NCBI GenBank assembly: GCA_963834365.1
Contig: CAWIBS010000027.1
Coordinates: 83,610 to 147,609 of the forward strand
Length of the DNA stretch: 64,000 nt
Source of the DNA: CAWJAP01 sp963834365
Lineage (GTDB): Bacteria > Acidobacteriota > Vicinamibacteria > Vicinamibacterales > Vicinamibacteraceae
Direction of reading: 5' to 3'
The position numbers and the translations under genes were made by a program. The notes under the pieces are model-generated. The model worked only from the letters and a program-made list of their open reading frames with translations, was not told where the DNA came from and searched no databases. Positions within the stretch are counted from its first letter, which is position 1. Each line of letters opens with the position of its first letter. Positions 40,228 through 48,169 of this stretch are shown one piece after another.

Positions 40228-40766
40228 GCCAGGGATACGAGCTCGGGCTCGCAACGGCCCGCGAGATCGGGCTGCTTCCGGAGATCGAACGGCGGGCCAG
40301 CGCGCTGTTCGACATGCTCCCGCAGACCGCCCGCCTTCCGCCGTACCCGACCTCTTTCCATGACTTCACCGAGGCCCAGCGAGCCGGCCTGCTCTGGGTC
40401 GTCCGCTCGCAAGCCCACGGCCCGGTCGGGTTCGCGCTGTGCGAGTACCTCGGCGACAACCCCCACCTCGAGGAGCTCGACGTGCTGCCGGAACACGGCC
40501 GGCGTGGATTGGGTTCGCGGCTGGTCCGCACCGTCTGCGCCTGGGCCGAGTCTCTGCATCGTCCCCTGACGCTCACCACCTTCCGCGATGTGCCATGGAA
40601 TTGCCGGTGGGACGAGCGGCTTGGATTCCGGGTGCTTTCGGACGCTGAGCTCACCGCGCCGCTCAGGGCTCGCATCGATGAGGAAACCGCGGCCGGACTG
40701 CCGCCCGACCTTCGCGTGGCGATGTGCTACGAGCCAGGCGGGACGGCCCACCGGCGACGGGTCTGA
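40224..40766 (+). CDS. GNAT-family N-acetyltransferase
   Basis: About 180 residues. The acetyl-CoA site is LEELDVLPEHGRRGLGSRLV (V-x-P-x-x-R/Q-x-x-G-x-G), followed by LTTFRDVPWNCRWDERLGFR, as in GNATs acting on small amines. No ATG, GTG or TTG suits the N-terminus. A CTG at 40224 overlaps the DUF5808 stop (CTGA), or the true start was lost to an indel. Function is probably acetylation of a small molecule or protein N-terminus, not known further. Confidence 0.75.
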   Translation: MSQGYELGLATAREIGLLPEIERRASALFDMLPQTARLPPYPTSFHDFTEAQRAGLLWVVRSQAHGPVGFALCEYLGDNPHLEELDVLPEHGRRGLGSRLVRTVCAWAESLHRPLTLTTFRDVPWNCRWDERLGFRVLSDAELTAPLRARIDEETAAGLPPDLRVAMCYEPGGTAHRRRV

Positions 40767-40852
40767 AGCTCTGTCCGACCGCACGACAGGCCGCTCGGAT
40801 TCTCAGGCTTGACCGGGTGCTCCGGGGACCGGAGAATCTGGTCGCACTCCAG

Positions 40853-41440
40853 ATGCAGCCGCTGCTGTCGCCCGGCGAGGCGTTCACCCGATTCTTCGCG
40901 CACTGGTACGACGCTGAGGACGACGACGGCCGCGTGCCACAGTCGACGATCGCGTCGTGGTGCCCGCCCGGCACACCGGCTGCCGACGCCCAGCCGCTCG
41001 CGGCCGAAGACCAGGCCGCCGTCAACGAGCTGCTCGAGGCGCTCATCGATGCGGCGGAAGAGGACTGGCCGGGACTGCTCGGCGTCGAGAGCCCGGTGTC
41101 GCTGGCCTGGCTGGTGGCCTTCGACCGTCACTACACGCCGGAGCGGGTGGCCGAGGTCACCACGCGAGCCGACGCCACGGAGTTCGGCAACGAGTACCTC
41201 ACGCTCGTCGGAGAGCTCGGGGCGGTGCTCGCGCGCGTCCTGCAGACCACGCGTCCGACGCTCGTCTGGGTCTACGAGTGGCCCTACTGGGACTCCGGGC
41301 TGCTCGATCCGATCAGCGGGCGGCGGGTGAACGTGTTCGCGTGCTCGCTCGCGAAGCTCACCGCGCCCGGGGCCGCCGGGCACTGGGCGCGCGAAGTCCC
41401 GGCCTGGCTGTCCCGGCTCGACACGCCCCCCGGCCCATGA
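40853..41440 (+). CDS. Hypothetical protein
   Basis: About 195 residues if started at ATG 40853. The text is acidic and proline/alanine-rich with helical parts: FFAHWYDAEDDDGRVPQSTI, then AVNELLEALIDAAEEDWPGL and the tryptophan-rich LVWVYEWPYWDSGLLDP. No known domain is recognised. The upstream part of the open frame has no good ribosome-binding site, so the true N-terminus is uncertain. Regular codon use and uninterrupted frame support real coding. It is followed by a paired-hairpin repeat. Confidence 0.5.
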   Translation: MQPLLSPGEAFTRFFAHWYDAEDDDGRVPQSTIASWCPPGTPAADAQPLAAEDQAAVNELLEALIDAAEEDWPGLLGVESPVSLAWLVAFDRHYTPERVAEVTTRADATEFGNEYLTLVGELGAVLARVLQTTRPTLVWVYEWPYWDSGLLDPISGRRVNVFACSLAKLTAPGAAGHWAREVPAWLSRLDTPPGP

Positions 41441-41528
41441 GCCTGTGCGGAACCCCGGACCGGTCCGCCACGTCGATCTGAAGAACGAGCCATCTTCGGA
41501 CCACCGGAGCTCGGAGTGTTGACTATGT

Positions 41529-41580
41529 GGGCAGGCCTTTAGGCCTGCCCGGGCCAGCGTTGGCCGGGCTGAAGCCCGGC
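41529..41580. repeat. Paired-hairpin palindromic repeat (REP-like)
   Basis: GGGCAGGCCT-TT-AGGCCTGCCC (41529-41550) is a perfect 10-bp stem with a two-base loop. A perfect 8-bp stem GCCGGGCT-GA-AGCCCGGC (41563-41580) follows. The spacer GGGCCAGCGTTGG overlaps the second stem. The pair resembles the hairpins at 45848-45945 and 159-201, with loops of TT, TC, GA or a single G. It may be a mobile extragenic palindrome or a terminator without a U tract. Confidence 0.7.
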
Positions 41581-41645
41581 GCCACCTTGCGAACCCGTTG
41601 TCAACTCAAGTGAACTCTGGGTTGGGTACGCTGCATCCGACTGCG

Positions 41646-42353
41646 ATGTCCATGTTGATTGCCGAGTCGCAACCCACGCGCCAGGTGCTCGTCGCAGAGA
41701 TGCGCGATCGGCTCACCCGCGAGAGCTTCCCGCGCGCGATCATCCTCTGCCTCCTGATCGTCTCGGGTAGTGCTGCGTTCCTATCCTCCTTCATCGCGCT
41801 ACAGATGGGCCTGGACTCGATGGCGCTCCGCTACGGCCTCGCGACACTCGTCGGCTACGGGGCGTTCATCGCGCTCATCCGCACCTGGATCGCGATCCGT
41901 CGCGGCTGGTCGGCAGACTGTCTGGTGGACCTGATCCCCTGGGAAAACGTGCCTGTCGACCGCGCTCCGGGCTCGGGTGGCAGCGGGGCCACGGACGAGG
42001 GCGTCAGCGGGGTGGCCGACAGGCTGGCCTCGTCGCTGACGGACTTCGACGACTTCTGGTGGCTCGTCCTCGCGGGAGTCGCGCTGTGTGCCGGGCTCGT
42101 GGCGATCGGCGCCATCGTGTATTCTGCGCCGTTGCTGCTCGCGGAGGTCGCGCTCGATGCGGCGCTCGTGTCCACCGTCTATTCGCGGCTTCGGCGCGAC
42201 GAAGCCGGACACTGGGCGACGACGACGATTCGGCAGACGTGGACGTCGGCGCTCACGCTGATCGTGTTCATGGCCGCAGTCGGGTTCGCCCTCCAGCGGC
42301 TGGCACCCGACGCGCATTCCATCGGCGGTGTCGTGCGCCAGCTCACGTCGTGA
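41646..42353 (+). CDS. Polytopic membrane protein of unknown function
   Basis: About 235 residues from ATG 41646 (41652 is an alternative; a TTG at 41598 would add 16 residues). It has five or so hydrophobic segments: AIILCLLIVSGSAAFLSSFI, ATLVGYGAFIALIRTWIAI, WWLVLAGVALCAGLVAIGAI, LLLAEVALDAALVSTVY and ALTLIVFMAAVGFAL. A hydrophilic Gly/Ser-rich loop (APGSGGSGATDEGVSG) lies in the middle. No family is recognised. It converges on prfA with a strong hairpin between them. Confidence 0.6.
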   Translation: MSMLIAESQPTRQVLVAEMRDRLTRESFPRAIILCLLIVSGSAAFLSSFIALQMGLDSMALRYGLATLVGYGAFIALIRTWIAIRRGWSADCLVDLIPWENVPVDRAPGSGGSGATDEGVSGVADRLASSLTDFDDFWWLVLAGVALCAGLVAIGAIVYSAPLLLAEVALDAALVSTVYSRLRRDEAGHWATTTIRQTWTSALTLIVFMAAVGFALQRLAPDAHSIGGVVRQLTS

Positions 42354-42393
42354 TGCCACGGGCGTGACCCGGCTGAAAGCCGAATCGGACGGA

Positions 42394-42441
42394 GATGGGG
42401 ACGGGAGCCTCACTCGATCCACCGAGCCTCCCGTCCCCATC
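42394..42441. terminator. Bidirectional hairpin, GGGGACGGGAGCC family
   Basis: GATGGGGACGGGAGCCTC (42394-42411) is complementary to 42424-42441 at 17 of 18 positions, with a 12-nt loop. It lies between convergent genes. The same 16-base word occurs in three more copies at 49699-49770, so this is a dispersed repeat used as a hairpin rather than a classic U-tract terminator. Confidence 0.7.
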
Positions 42442-42449
42442 CCAGCGGT

Positions 42450-43520
42450 TCACACGTCGGCGGGTGCGGCCGCCTTGAGCTGCTCGGCCTGGTAGTACGA
42501 CGTCACGGCTTCGATCAGCTCGTCGAGATCGCCTTCGAGCACGCTCGGCAGCTGGTGGGTCGTGAAATTGATCCGGTGGTCGGTGACGCGGCTCTCGCGG
42601 AAGTTGTAGGTCCGGATCTTCTCGGATCGTTCTCCGGTACCCACCTGGCTCTTGCGGTCCTTCGCGATGGCCTCCTGCTGCTTGCGCATCTCGATCTCGT
42701 AGAGGCGCGAGCGCAGGACCTTCAGGGCCTTCGCGCGGTTCTTGATCTGGGACTTCTCGTCCTGCTGCGAGACGACGAGCCCGGTCGGGATGTGCGTGAT
42801 CCTGACCGCCGAGTAGGTGGTGTTGACGCTCTGGCCGCCCGGGCCGCTCGAACAGAAGGTGTCGATGCGCAGGTCCTTCTCGTTGATCTGGATGTCCACC
42901 TCTTCGGCTTCCGGCAGCACCGCGACCGTCGCCGTGGACGTGTGGATCCGTCCGCTGGCCTCGGTCGCGGGCACGCGCTGCACCCGATGCACGCCGCTCT
43001 CGTACTTGAGCCGGCTGTACACGCGCTTGCCCTCGATGAGCGCCACGGCCTCCTTCAATCCGCCCGCGTCCGCCAGGCTCTCGGACATCATCTCGAGCCG
43101 CCAGCCCTGACGCTCCGCATAGCGCGCGTACATCCGGAACAGCTGTGCGGCGAAGAGCGCCGCCTCCTCGCCGCCGGTGCCGCCCCGGATCTCGATGATG
43201 ATGTTCTTCTCGTCGTTCGGATCCCTCGGCGTCAGCAGGATGCGCAGGCGCTGCTCGAGCTCGTCGCGACGCGTCGTCAGACGGGCGATCTCGTCCTGCG
43301 CCAGCTCCCGCATGTCGGGATCGTTCGCCAGTTCCTGCGCCTGGGCGAGCTCGCCGACGACGGTCTTGTAGGTGCGGAAGGTCTCCACCGTCTCCTGAAT
43401 CTCGGCGAGTGCCTTGGTGTGGGTCCGGTATCCGGCCGGCTCGGCCTGCACGGCCGGATCGCTGATGAGCGTCATCAGCATGTCGTAACGGGCTTCGATG
43501 GCAGTGAGCTTGTCGAACAT
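42450..43520 (-). CDS. prfA: Peptide chain release factor 1
   Basis: 356 residues from ATG 43520 (a GTG at 43547 would add nine). RF1 features are clear: IIIEIRGGTGGEEAALFAAQ, SGVHRVQRVPATEASGRIHT (the codon-recognition PAT region), and CSSGPGGQSVNTTYSAVRIT with the catalytic GGQ loop. The C-terminus RESRVTDHRINFTTHQLPSV is typical. It terminates translation at UAA and UAG codons on the ribosome. It is not frameshifted. The gene follows moaD on the minus strand. Confidence 0.95.
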   Translation of the reverse strand: MFDKLTAIEARYDMLMTLISDPAVQAEPAGYRTHTKALAEIQETVETFRTYKTVVGELAQAQELANDPDMRELAQDEIARLTTRRDELEQRLRILLTPRDPNDEKNIIIEIRGGTGGEEAALFAAQLFRMYARYAERQGWRLEMMSESLADAGGLKEAVALIEGKRVYSRLKYESGVHRVQRVPATEASGRIHTSTATVAVLPEAEEVDIQINEKDLRIDTFCSSGPGGQSVNTTYSAVRITHIPTGLVVSQQDEKSQIKNRAKALKVLRSRLYEIEMRKQQEAIAKDRKSQVGTGERSEKIRTYNFRESRVTDHRINFTTHQLPSVLEGDLDELIEAVTSYYQAEQLKAAAPADV

Positions 43521-43584
43521 GTGCGGTGGGATGAAGGGCACGGTCACGCCGTGCCTGCGACTGGTCGGGGGAAGCGCGGCGACG

Positions 43585-43830
43585 CTAGCCGCCCGACACG
43601 GGCGGGAGGAAGGCGATTTCGTCGCCCTCTTCCACCTTGGTCGAGAAGCGTGCGTACTCGAGATTCCGCGCGCAGGACATCGACGCCGCGTACGGCGCGA
43701 GCTCGGCGTGCCGGCGGACGATCGTCTCCCAGACGTCCTGGATCGTGGCGCCGGCGGGCACGCTGGTTTCGTGATCGCTCGTGCCCGCGAGGTCGCGCAA
43801 GCGTGCGAAGAGCTTGACGGTCACGCGCAC
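43585..43830 (-). CDS. moaD: Molybdopterin synthase sulfur carrier subunit
   Basis: 81 residues, GTG start overlapping moaE by 10 nt. It has the ubiquitin-like fold text MRVTVKLFARLRDLAGT and EEGDEIAFLPPVSGG, with the C-terminal Gly-Gly that is adenylated and thiocarboxylated. It donates sulfur to precursor Z with MoaE, forming molybdopterin. Coupling to moaE confirms the call. The protein is cytosolic. Confidence 0.92.
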   Translation of the reverse strand: MRVTVKLFARLRDLAGTSDHETSVPAGATIQDVWETIVRRHAELAPYAASMSCARNLEYARFSTKVEEGDEIAFLPPVSGG

Positions 43831-44330
43831 GCGAGTCGCCGCGCCTCCTCGCGCGCCCGGTCGTCGGCCGGGTTGGACACCGCGCCTTCAATCCAGTGGT
43901 CGCCGCCTTCCACGTACTCGTGCTTCCAGATCGGCGCGATCTGCTTGATGCGCTCGATCGCGTAGCGGCTCGCGGCGAAGCTCCCGGCGCGGTGGGCCGA
44001 AGCCGCGACGATGATGACGCTGGCCTCGCCGACCTGCACCGTGCCCGTCCGGTGATGGACGCCCAGCACGATCGACGGCCACAGCGCCGCCGCCTCGTCG
44101 GCAATCTGCGCGAATGCCTTCACGGCGAGCGGTGCGTACGCCTCGTAGTCGAGCCGCAGGACCCGGTGGCCCTTGTTCCAGTCGCGCACGATCCCGGTGA
44201 ACGTCGCGAGCGCGCCCGCGCCGGGCTCGCCGGTGCGCGAGGCACGCCGTGCGTGCTCGGCTGCGACCGCGCGCAGCAGGCTGCCGAGATCGAGCGGTGA
44301 ATCGGTCACGGCGAGGAGCGCGGCAGGCAT
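43821..44330 (-). CDS. moaE: Molybdopterin synthase catalytic subunit
   Basis: 169 residues from ATG 44330. MoaE motifs are present: GALATFTGIVRDWNKGHRVL, LDYEAYAPLAVKAF, VHHRTGTVQVGEASVIIV (the HRxG loop) and APIWKHEYVEGGDHWIEG, which contains the catalytic lysine. It converts cyclic pyranopterin to molybdopterin using MoaD thiocarboxylate. The gene lies 13 nt after thiD and overlaps moaD, so thiD-moaE-moaD are probably one transcript. The C-terminus PADDRAREEARRLACA is longer than some homologues. Confidence 0.93.
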   Translation of the reverse strand: MPAALLAVTDSPLDLGSLLRAVAAEHARRASRTGEPGAGALATFTGIVRDWNKGHRVLRLDYEAYAPLAVKAFAQIADEAAALWPSIVLGVHHRTGTVQVGEASVIIVAASAHRAGSFAASRYAIERIKQIAPIWKHEYVEGGDHWIEGAVSNPADDRAREEARRLACA

Positions 44331-44343
44331 GACAACCCGGTGA

Positions 44344-45156
44344 TTATAGTCCGCCGCCCGCGCCGCCCCGGTGCGTGCGCCGCCAGAAGTGGTTGAGGGG
44401 ACGGTGGCCGTGGCCGATGGCCGCGCCATGCTGCATCGCGCCCGCGACGTAGGCCTTGGCCTCGACAATCGCCTCGTGCAGCGGGCGCGCCTTGGCGAGC
44501 TCGGCGGCAATCGCCGCCGAAAACGTGCAGCCGGTGCCGTGCGTGTTCCGGCTGACCACGCGCGGCGCGCGGAATTCCTGCAGCGTCCGCCCGTCGAACA
44601 GTACGTCCACTACCTCATCACCCGGAAGGTGTCCGCCTTTGACGATGACGGCGCGTGGACCCAGCGCGTGCACGCGCCTGGCGGCCTCTCTCGCCTCGGC
44701 GATCGTCTTGATCGTCATGCCCGTCAGCGCCTCGGCCTCCGGCACGTTCGGCGTCGCCAGGTAGGCACGCGGCAGCAGTTCCGTACGCAGCGCGCCCATC
44801 GCCTCGGGTGAGAGGAGCGCATCGCCGCCCTTGGCCACCATCACCGGGTCCACGACCACGAACGGCAAGTCGAGTGCGGTGATGGCGGCGGCCACGGCTT
44901 CGACGATCGACGGGGACGCGAGCATGCCCGTCTTGACGGCATGGACGCCGATGTCGGACACGATGGCCTCGATCTGCGCCGTCACGAACGCGGCCGGCAG
45001 CGTCTCCATGCCCGTGACGCCGCGCGTATTCTGGGCGGTGATGGCCGTCAGCGCCGAGGTCCCGTACACCTCGAGGGCGGCAAAGGTCTTGAGGTCGGCC
45101 TGGATGCCGGCGCCTCCCCCGGAGTCGCTCCCGGCGATGGTCAGAGCGGTGCGCAT
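44344..45156 (-). CDS. thiD: Hydroxymethylpyrimidine/phosphomethylpyrimidine kinase
   Basis: 270 residues. ThiD motifs: LTIAGSDSGGGAGIQADLKT at the N-terminus, PVMVAKGGDALLSPEAMGAL, and RNTHGTGCTFSAAIAAELAK carrying the ATP-binding GTGCTF loop and the catalytic region. It phosphorylates HMP and HMP-P in thiamine biosynthesis. The C-terminal Gly/His-rich tail (GAAIGHGHRPLNHF) is normal. It diverges from bioY across a 54-nt gap holding the bioY promoter. Confidence 0.93.
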   Translation of the reverse strand: MRTALTIAGSDSGGGAGIQADLKTFAALEVYGTSALTAITAQNTRGVTGMETLPAAFVTAQIEAIVSDIGVHAVKTGMLASPSIVEAVAAAITALDLPFVVVDPVMVAKGGDALLSPEAMGALRTELLPRAYLATPNVPEAEALTGMTIKTIAEAREAARRVHALGPRAVIVKGGHLPGDEVVDVLFDGRTLQEFRAPRVVSRNTHGTGCTFSAAIAAELAKARPLHEAIVEAKAYVAGAMQHGAAIGHGHRPLNHFWRRTHRGGAGGGL

Positions 45157-45174
45157 GGATGATGACGGGCGGCC

Positions 45175-45203
45175 TTGCTGGCGTTTCCGGCAACCTGTAG
45201 AAT
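45175..45203 (+). promoter_or_regulatory. Candidate promoter giving a leaderless bioY transcript
   Basis: TTGCTG (45175-45180), 17 bp, then TAGAAT (45198-45203) is a good sigma-70-type pair. The ATG at 45211 begins 7 nt after the -10, where transcription should start, so the mRNA may have no leader. No Shine-Dalgarno sequence is present. No BirA-type operator was recognised. Confidence 0.55.
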
Positions 45204-45210
45204 CCGCCGC

Positions 45211-45846
45211 ATGCAGACTGCTCAGAGCCCCGCGTTTGCTGGTGGAGCCGCCACGATTCTCGGCTCGCTGGCCGGGCCCCGCAGCCAGGAGACGCTGCGC
45301 CCCGTTCTGGCGCGGGCGGCAGCGGTCGCCGGTGTCACGGCGCTGACCGCGCTCGCCGCTCAGGTGAGCGTGCCCCTGCCGTTCACCAACGTGCCGTTCA
45401 CGCTGCAGCCGATGGTGGTGCTGCTCGGTGGGGCCGCCCTGGGCGCGCGGTTGGGGTGCGCGAGTCAGGTCCTGTATCTGCTGCTCGGCCTGGCCGGACT
45501 GCCGGTCTTCGCCGCCACGCCACTGCTTCCCCAGGGACCCGCTCGACTCGTCGGGCCGACCGCAGGTTTTCTCCTCAGTTATCCCCTCGCCGCCTGCCTG
45601 ACCGGATGGCTCGCGGAACGCCGGTTCGACCGGCAGTATCTCACGTCGTTCGTGGCGATGGCGGCGGGGCTCGCCGTCATCTTCACCGGCGGGCTGTCCT
45701 GGTACGCCTGGGGGGCGCCCGGCCTCGGCTTCGAGCGCGCCCTGTCGCTGGCCGTCCTCCCCTTCATCCCGGCCGATCTGGTGAAGCTCGCCATCGCGGC
45801 CGGTGTGCTGCCGGTCGTCTGGCGGTTCCTCGGAGCGCCGGACGCG
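45211..45846 (+). CDS. bioY: Biotin transporter substrate-binding subunit BioY, 3' end altered
   Basis: Six membrane helices with the BioY signature: VPLPFTNVPFTLQPMVVLLG in the first loop and VGPTAGFLLSYPLAACLTGW mid-protein, then FIPADLVKLAIAAGVLPVVW at the end. These form the S-component of an ECF or stand-alone biotin importer. The normal protein ends near here, but no stop codon is present: the frame runs on through a paired-hairpin repeat (45848-45945) to 46704, opposite a methyltransferase gene. A lost stop or repeat insertion is likely. Confidence 0.85.
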
Positions 45847-45847
45847 C

Positions 45848-45945
45848 GGCGGGGCTTGAAGCCCCGCCCTACCGGAGCGAGGGGCGTTCCCATCGGTAGG
45901 CCGGACCTTCAGGTCCGGCGAGGCCGGGCTTCAGCCCTGCGAACT
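45848..45945. repeat. Triple-hairpin palindromic element at the 3' end of bioY
   Basis: A perfect 10-bp stem GGCGGGGCTT-G-AAGCCCCGCC (45848-45868), a CTACCG...CGGTAG pair (45869-45899), and a perfect 9-bp stem GCCGGACCT-TC-AGGTCCGGC (45900-45919) come in a row. A GGGCTTCAGCCC stem-loop follows to about 45940. The element lies where the bioY stop should be and may have replaced it. It is related to the pair at 41529-41580. Confidence 0.75.
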
Positions 45946-46707
45946 CACGTGGTCACTCGTAGTTGGTCGCTGGTAACTGATCAGGCCTTCCCGAAAATCA
46001 GCAGGTACCTGGTACGGCAGGAACGTCTCGCGCGAGACCAGACGCAGGCCTGCCGCCTCCGCGGCCTTGACCACAACCGCCTCCTCGACCCGCTCGTCGA
46101 GATCGGGGCCGGGACCCCAGCCGTCCTTGCGGAACTCGACGATGCCGAGCCGGCCATTCGGCTTGAGCGCACCACGGACGTTGCGCAGGAACTCGATCGG
46201 GCGATCGACTTCGTGGTACGCATCGACGATGAGCACCGCATCCACCGCCGCGGCAGGCAGCTTCGGATCGTCGGGAGCGCCGAGCACCATGCGGACGTTG
46301 CGCAGGCCTTCGCGCTGCACGCGCCGTTGCATCGACTCGATCATTTCGTGCTGGATGTCCTCGGCGTAGACCAGGCCGCGCGGGCCGACGCGCCGTGCCA
46401 GGCGGACCGTGAACCAGCCGCCGCCGGCGCCGAGATCGGCGACCCGCGATCCGTCGGCGATCCGCAGGGCATCCATGATCTGCTCGGGCTTCTGCCACGC
46501 CTCCCGATCGGGTCCCTCGAGCACGCCGAGCTCGTGCGGCGGAAACCGTCGCGCGTTCTTGCGCTCCTGGGTCGAGACGAGCGCCGTGCTGACGAGGACG
46601 CCCAGCGCAAGGGCACACGTCAGGCCCGCGGCGAGAACCTTTCGCCTTGGTCCTTGAACCCTTTGACCTTCCTTGTGCCTTGTGCCTTGTACCTTGTGCC
46701 TTGACAA
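45931..46707 (-). CDS. Periplasmic class I methyltransferase-like protein with repeat-encoded N-terminus
   Basis: About 258 residues. A signal peptide (KVLAAGLTCALALGVLVSTA) precedes a methyltransferase domain: GSRVADLGAGGGWFTVRLAR (motif I), VYAEDIQHEMIESM, and KLPAAAVDAVLIVDAYHEVD. No ATG is suitable. A TTG at 46707 starts inside the CCTTGTG heptamer array, so residues 2-15 (rich in Arg, Lys, His and Gln) are repeat-encoded and form the positive n-region. The C-terminus (QRPTTSDHVSSQG) also comes from repeat-like DNA. Exported class I methyltransferases of this type are widespread but uncharacterised. Confidence 0.7.
   Translation of the reverse strand: MSRHKVQGTRHKEGQRVQGPRRKVLAAGLTCALALGVLVSTALVSTQERKNARRFPPHELGVLEGPDREAWQKPEQIMDALRIADGSRVADLGAGGGWFTVRLARRVGPRGLVYAEDIQHEMIESMQRRVQREGLRNVRMVLGAPDDPKLPAAAVDAVLIVDAYHEVDRPIEFLRNVRGALKPNGRLGIVEFRKDGWGPGPDLDERVEEAVVVKAAEAAGLRLVSRETFLPYQVPADFREGLISYQRPTTSDHVSSQG
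46671..46705. repeat. Heptamer tandem array, CCTTGTG family (5 units)
   Basis: CCTTGTG, CCTTGTG, CCTTGTA, CCTTGTG, CCTTGAC in perfect 7-bp phase, preceded by degenerate CCTTGAACC and CTTTGACC units. It lies at the 5' end of the methyltransferase gene and appears to supply its first codons. It matches the array at 9177-9211. Confidence 0.9.
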
Positions 46708-46710
46708 GTT

Positions 46711-48099
46711 TCACCTGATGCCGGGCACGGTCATCGCGTCGATCGACAGGATGCGATCCGCGTCCGCTTCCGAGAGCAGCCGTTGTTCGATGACGAGCTC
46801 GCGAATCGTCCGGCCGGTCGCGACCGCGGCCTTCGCGAGCTCCGCGGTCTTCGCGTAGCCGAGGTGCGGGCTGAGCGCCGTGGCCGCGGCCGTGCTGCGA
46901 TCGAGCAGCTCGCGGCTCCGGGCTTCGTCCGCCGTCAGCCCCTCGACGGCCCGGGCGCGAAAGACGTCGAGCGCGGCGCTCAGGATGCTCACCGCGTGGA
47001 GGGCGTTCCACGCGATCACCGGCATCATCACGTTGAGCTCGAGCTGCCCGGCCTCGCCGGCGATCGCGACGGTCTGGTCGCAGCCCATCACCTGGAAGCA
47101 CACCTGGTTGACCATCTCCGCGATCGACGGATTGACCTTGCCGGGCATGATCGACGAGCCGGGCTGGACGGCCGGCATCGCGATCTCCGAGAGGCCGGCC
47201 CGCGGGCCCATGCTGAGCAGGCGGAGATCGCTCGCGATCTTGCCGACTTCGACCGCCAGCCGCCGGACGGCGCCCGACAGCGCGACGATGTCCCCCATGC
47301 TCTGCGTGACGCGAAAATAGCTGTCTGGTCGCCGGACGCCCAGGTGAAGGGCGTCATCGAGCCGGGCCAGGACGAGCTCGACGAATTCGGGACCGGCGTT
47401 CAGGCCCGTGCCGACCGCCGTCGCCCCGATGTTCAGTTCGTGCAGCGCCCCGGTGGCGCCGTGCACGTCGTCGGCGCCGCGGCGCACGCAGGCGGCAAAG
47501 CCCTCGAACTCCTGCCCGAGCGTGATCGGCACGGCATCCTGCAGATGCGTACGGCCGGTCTTGATCACCGTGGCAAAGGCCCTGGACTTCGCGGCGAGCG
47601 CGTCGGCCAGTGCGCCGGCGGACGCGACCAGTGCGGCGGATGTCAGGAGCAGGGCGAGGCGGGTGGCGGTCGGGAACACGTCGTTGGTGGACTGTCCCAT
47701 GTTGACGTGGTCGTTGGGGTGCACGCGACGGTACTCGCCGCGGGGCACGCCGAGCCGATCGGCGGCGAGGTTGGCCAGCACCTCGTTCACGTTCATGTTG
47801 TGCGACGTTCCCGCGCCCGCCTGGTAGACGTCGATCACGAACTGGTCGCGATGCGAGCCGGCGAGCACCGCCTCGGCGGCCGACACGATGGCGTCAGCGA
47901 CCTCGGCCTCGAGGCGCCCGAGCTCCCGGTTCGCCAGCGCCGCCGCGCGCTTGACGTGGACCGTGGCATCGACGAGCACGGGGTGCGCGCGCAGGCCGCT
48001 GATGGGGAAGTTCTCCATCGCCCGCGCGGTCTGGATCCCGTACAGCGCTCCGGCCGGAATGTTCTTCTCGCCCAGCGAGTCGCGTTCGATCCGGGTCAT
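46711..48099 (-). CDS. aspA: Aspartate ammonia-lyase-type (aspartase/fumarase class II) lyase
   Basis: About 462 residues from ATG 48099. It starts RIERDSLGEKNIPAGALYGI then QTARAMENFPISG, a pattern closer to aspartase than to fumarase C. The lyase signature GSSIMPGKVNPS and the catalytic region AGAGTSHNMNVNEVLAN are intact. It interconverts aspartate with fumarate and ammonia, feeding the class I fumarase encoded next door on the other strand. Fumarase C remains possible from the shared fold. Repeat DNA lies at both ends. Confidence 0.85.
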   Translation of the reverse strand: MTRIERDSLGEKNIPAGALYGIQTARAMENFPISGLRAHPVLVDATVHVKRAAALANRELGRLEAEVADAIVSAAEAVLAGSHRDQFVIDVYQAGAGTSHNMNVNEVLANLAADRLGVPRGEYRRVHPNDHVNMGQSTNDVFPTATRLALLLTSAALVASAGALADALAAKSRAFATVIKTGRTHLQDAVPITLGQEFEGFAACVRRGADDVHGATGALHELNIGATAVGTGLNAGPEFVELVLARLDDALHLGVRRPDSYFRVTQSMGDIVALSGAVRRLAVEVGKIASDLRLLSMGPRAGLSEIAMPAVQPGSSIMPGKVNPSIAEMVNQVCFQVMGCDQTVAIAGEAGQLELNVMMPVIAWNALHAVSILSAALDVFRARAVEGLTADEARSRELLDRSTAAATALSPHLGYAKTAELAKAAVATGRTIRELVIEQRLLSEADADRILSIDAMTVPGIR

Positions 48100-48104
48100 C
48101 ACTG

Positions 48105-48158
48105 TGAGCCCCAGCCCCCTGAGTCCCCTCGAGTCCTGAGCCTCGAGCCCTGAGCCCT
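48105..48158. repeat. GAGCCTC/GAGCCCT repeat array
   Basis: Units GAGCCTC, GAGCCCT, GAGCCCT (48138-48158) follow a looser run of GAGCCCC, GAGTCCC and GAGTCCT words. They fill the 70-nt gap between divergent aspA and the fumarase gene. They resemble the GGCTCGA family at 14.1 kb and the CTCGAGCC DNA inside nrdJ. Confidence 0.7.
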
Positions 48159-48163
48159 ATAAT
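48158..48163 (+). promoter_or_regulatory. TATAAT -10 element for class I fumarase, probably leaderless
   Basis: A perfect TATAAT sits 6 nt before the ATG at 48170, placing the transcription start at or next to the start codon. No -35 of quality is found because the upstream DNA is the GAGCCCT repeat, and no Shine-Dalgarno sequence is present. It matches the bioY arrangement. Confidence 0.5.
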
Positions 48164-48169
48164 GCCCCC

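Noticed and set aside
46711..48099. Calling this lyase fumarase C
   Set aside because: The N-terminal pattern (ALYGIQTARAMENF) fits aspartase better, and a class I fumarase is encoded next door; fumarase C is not excluded.
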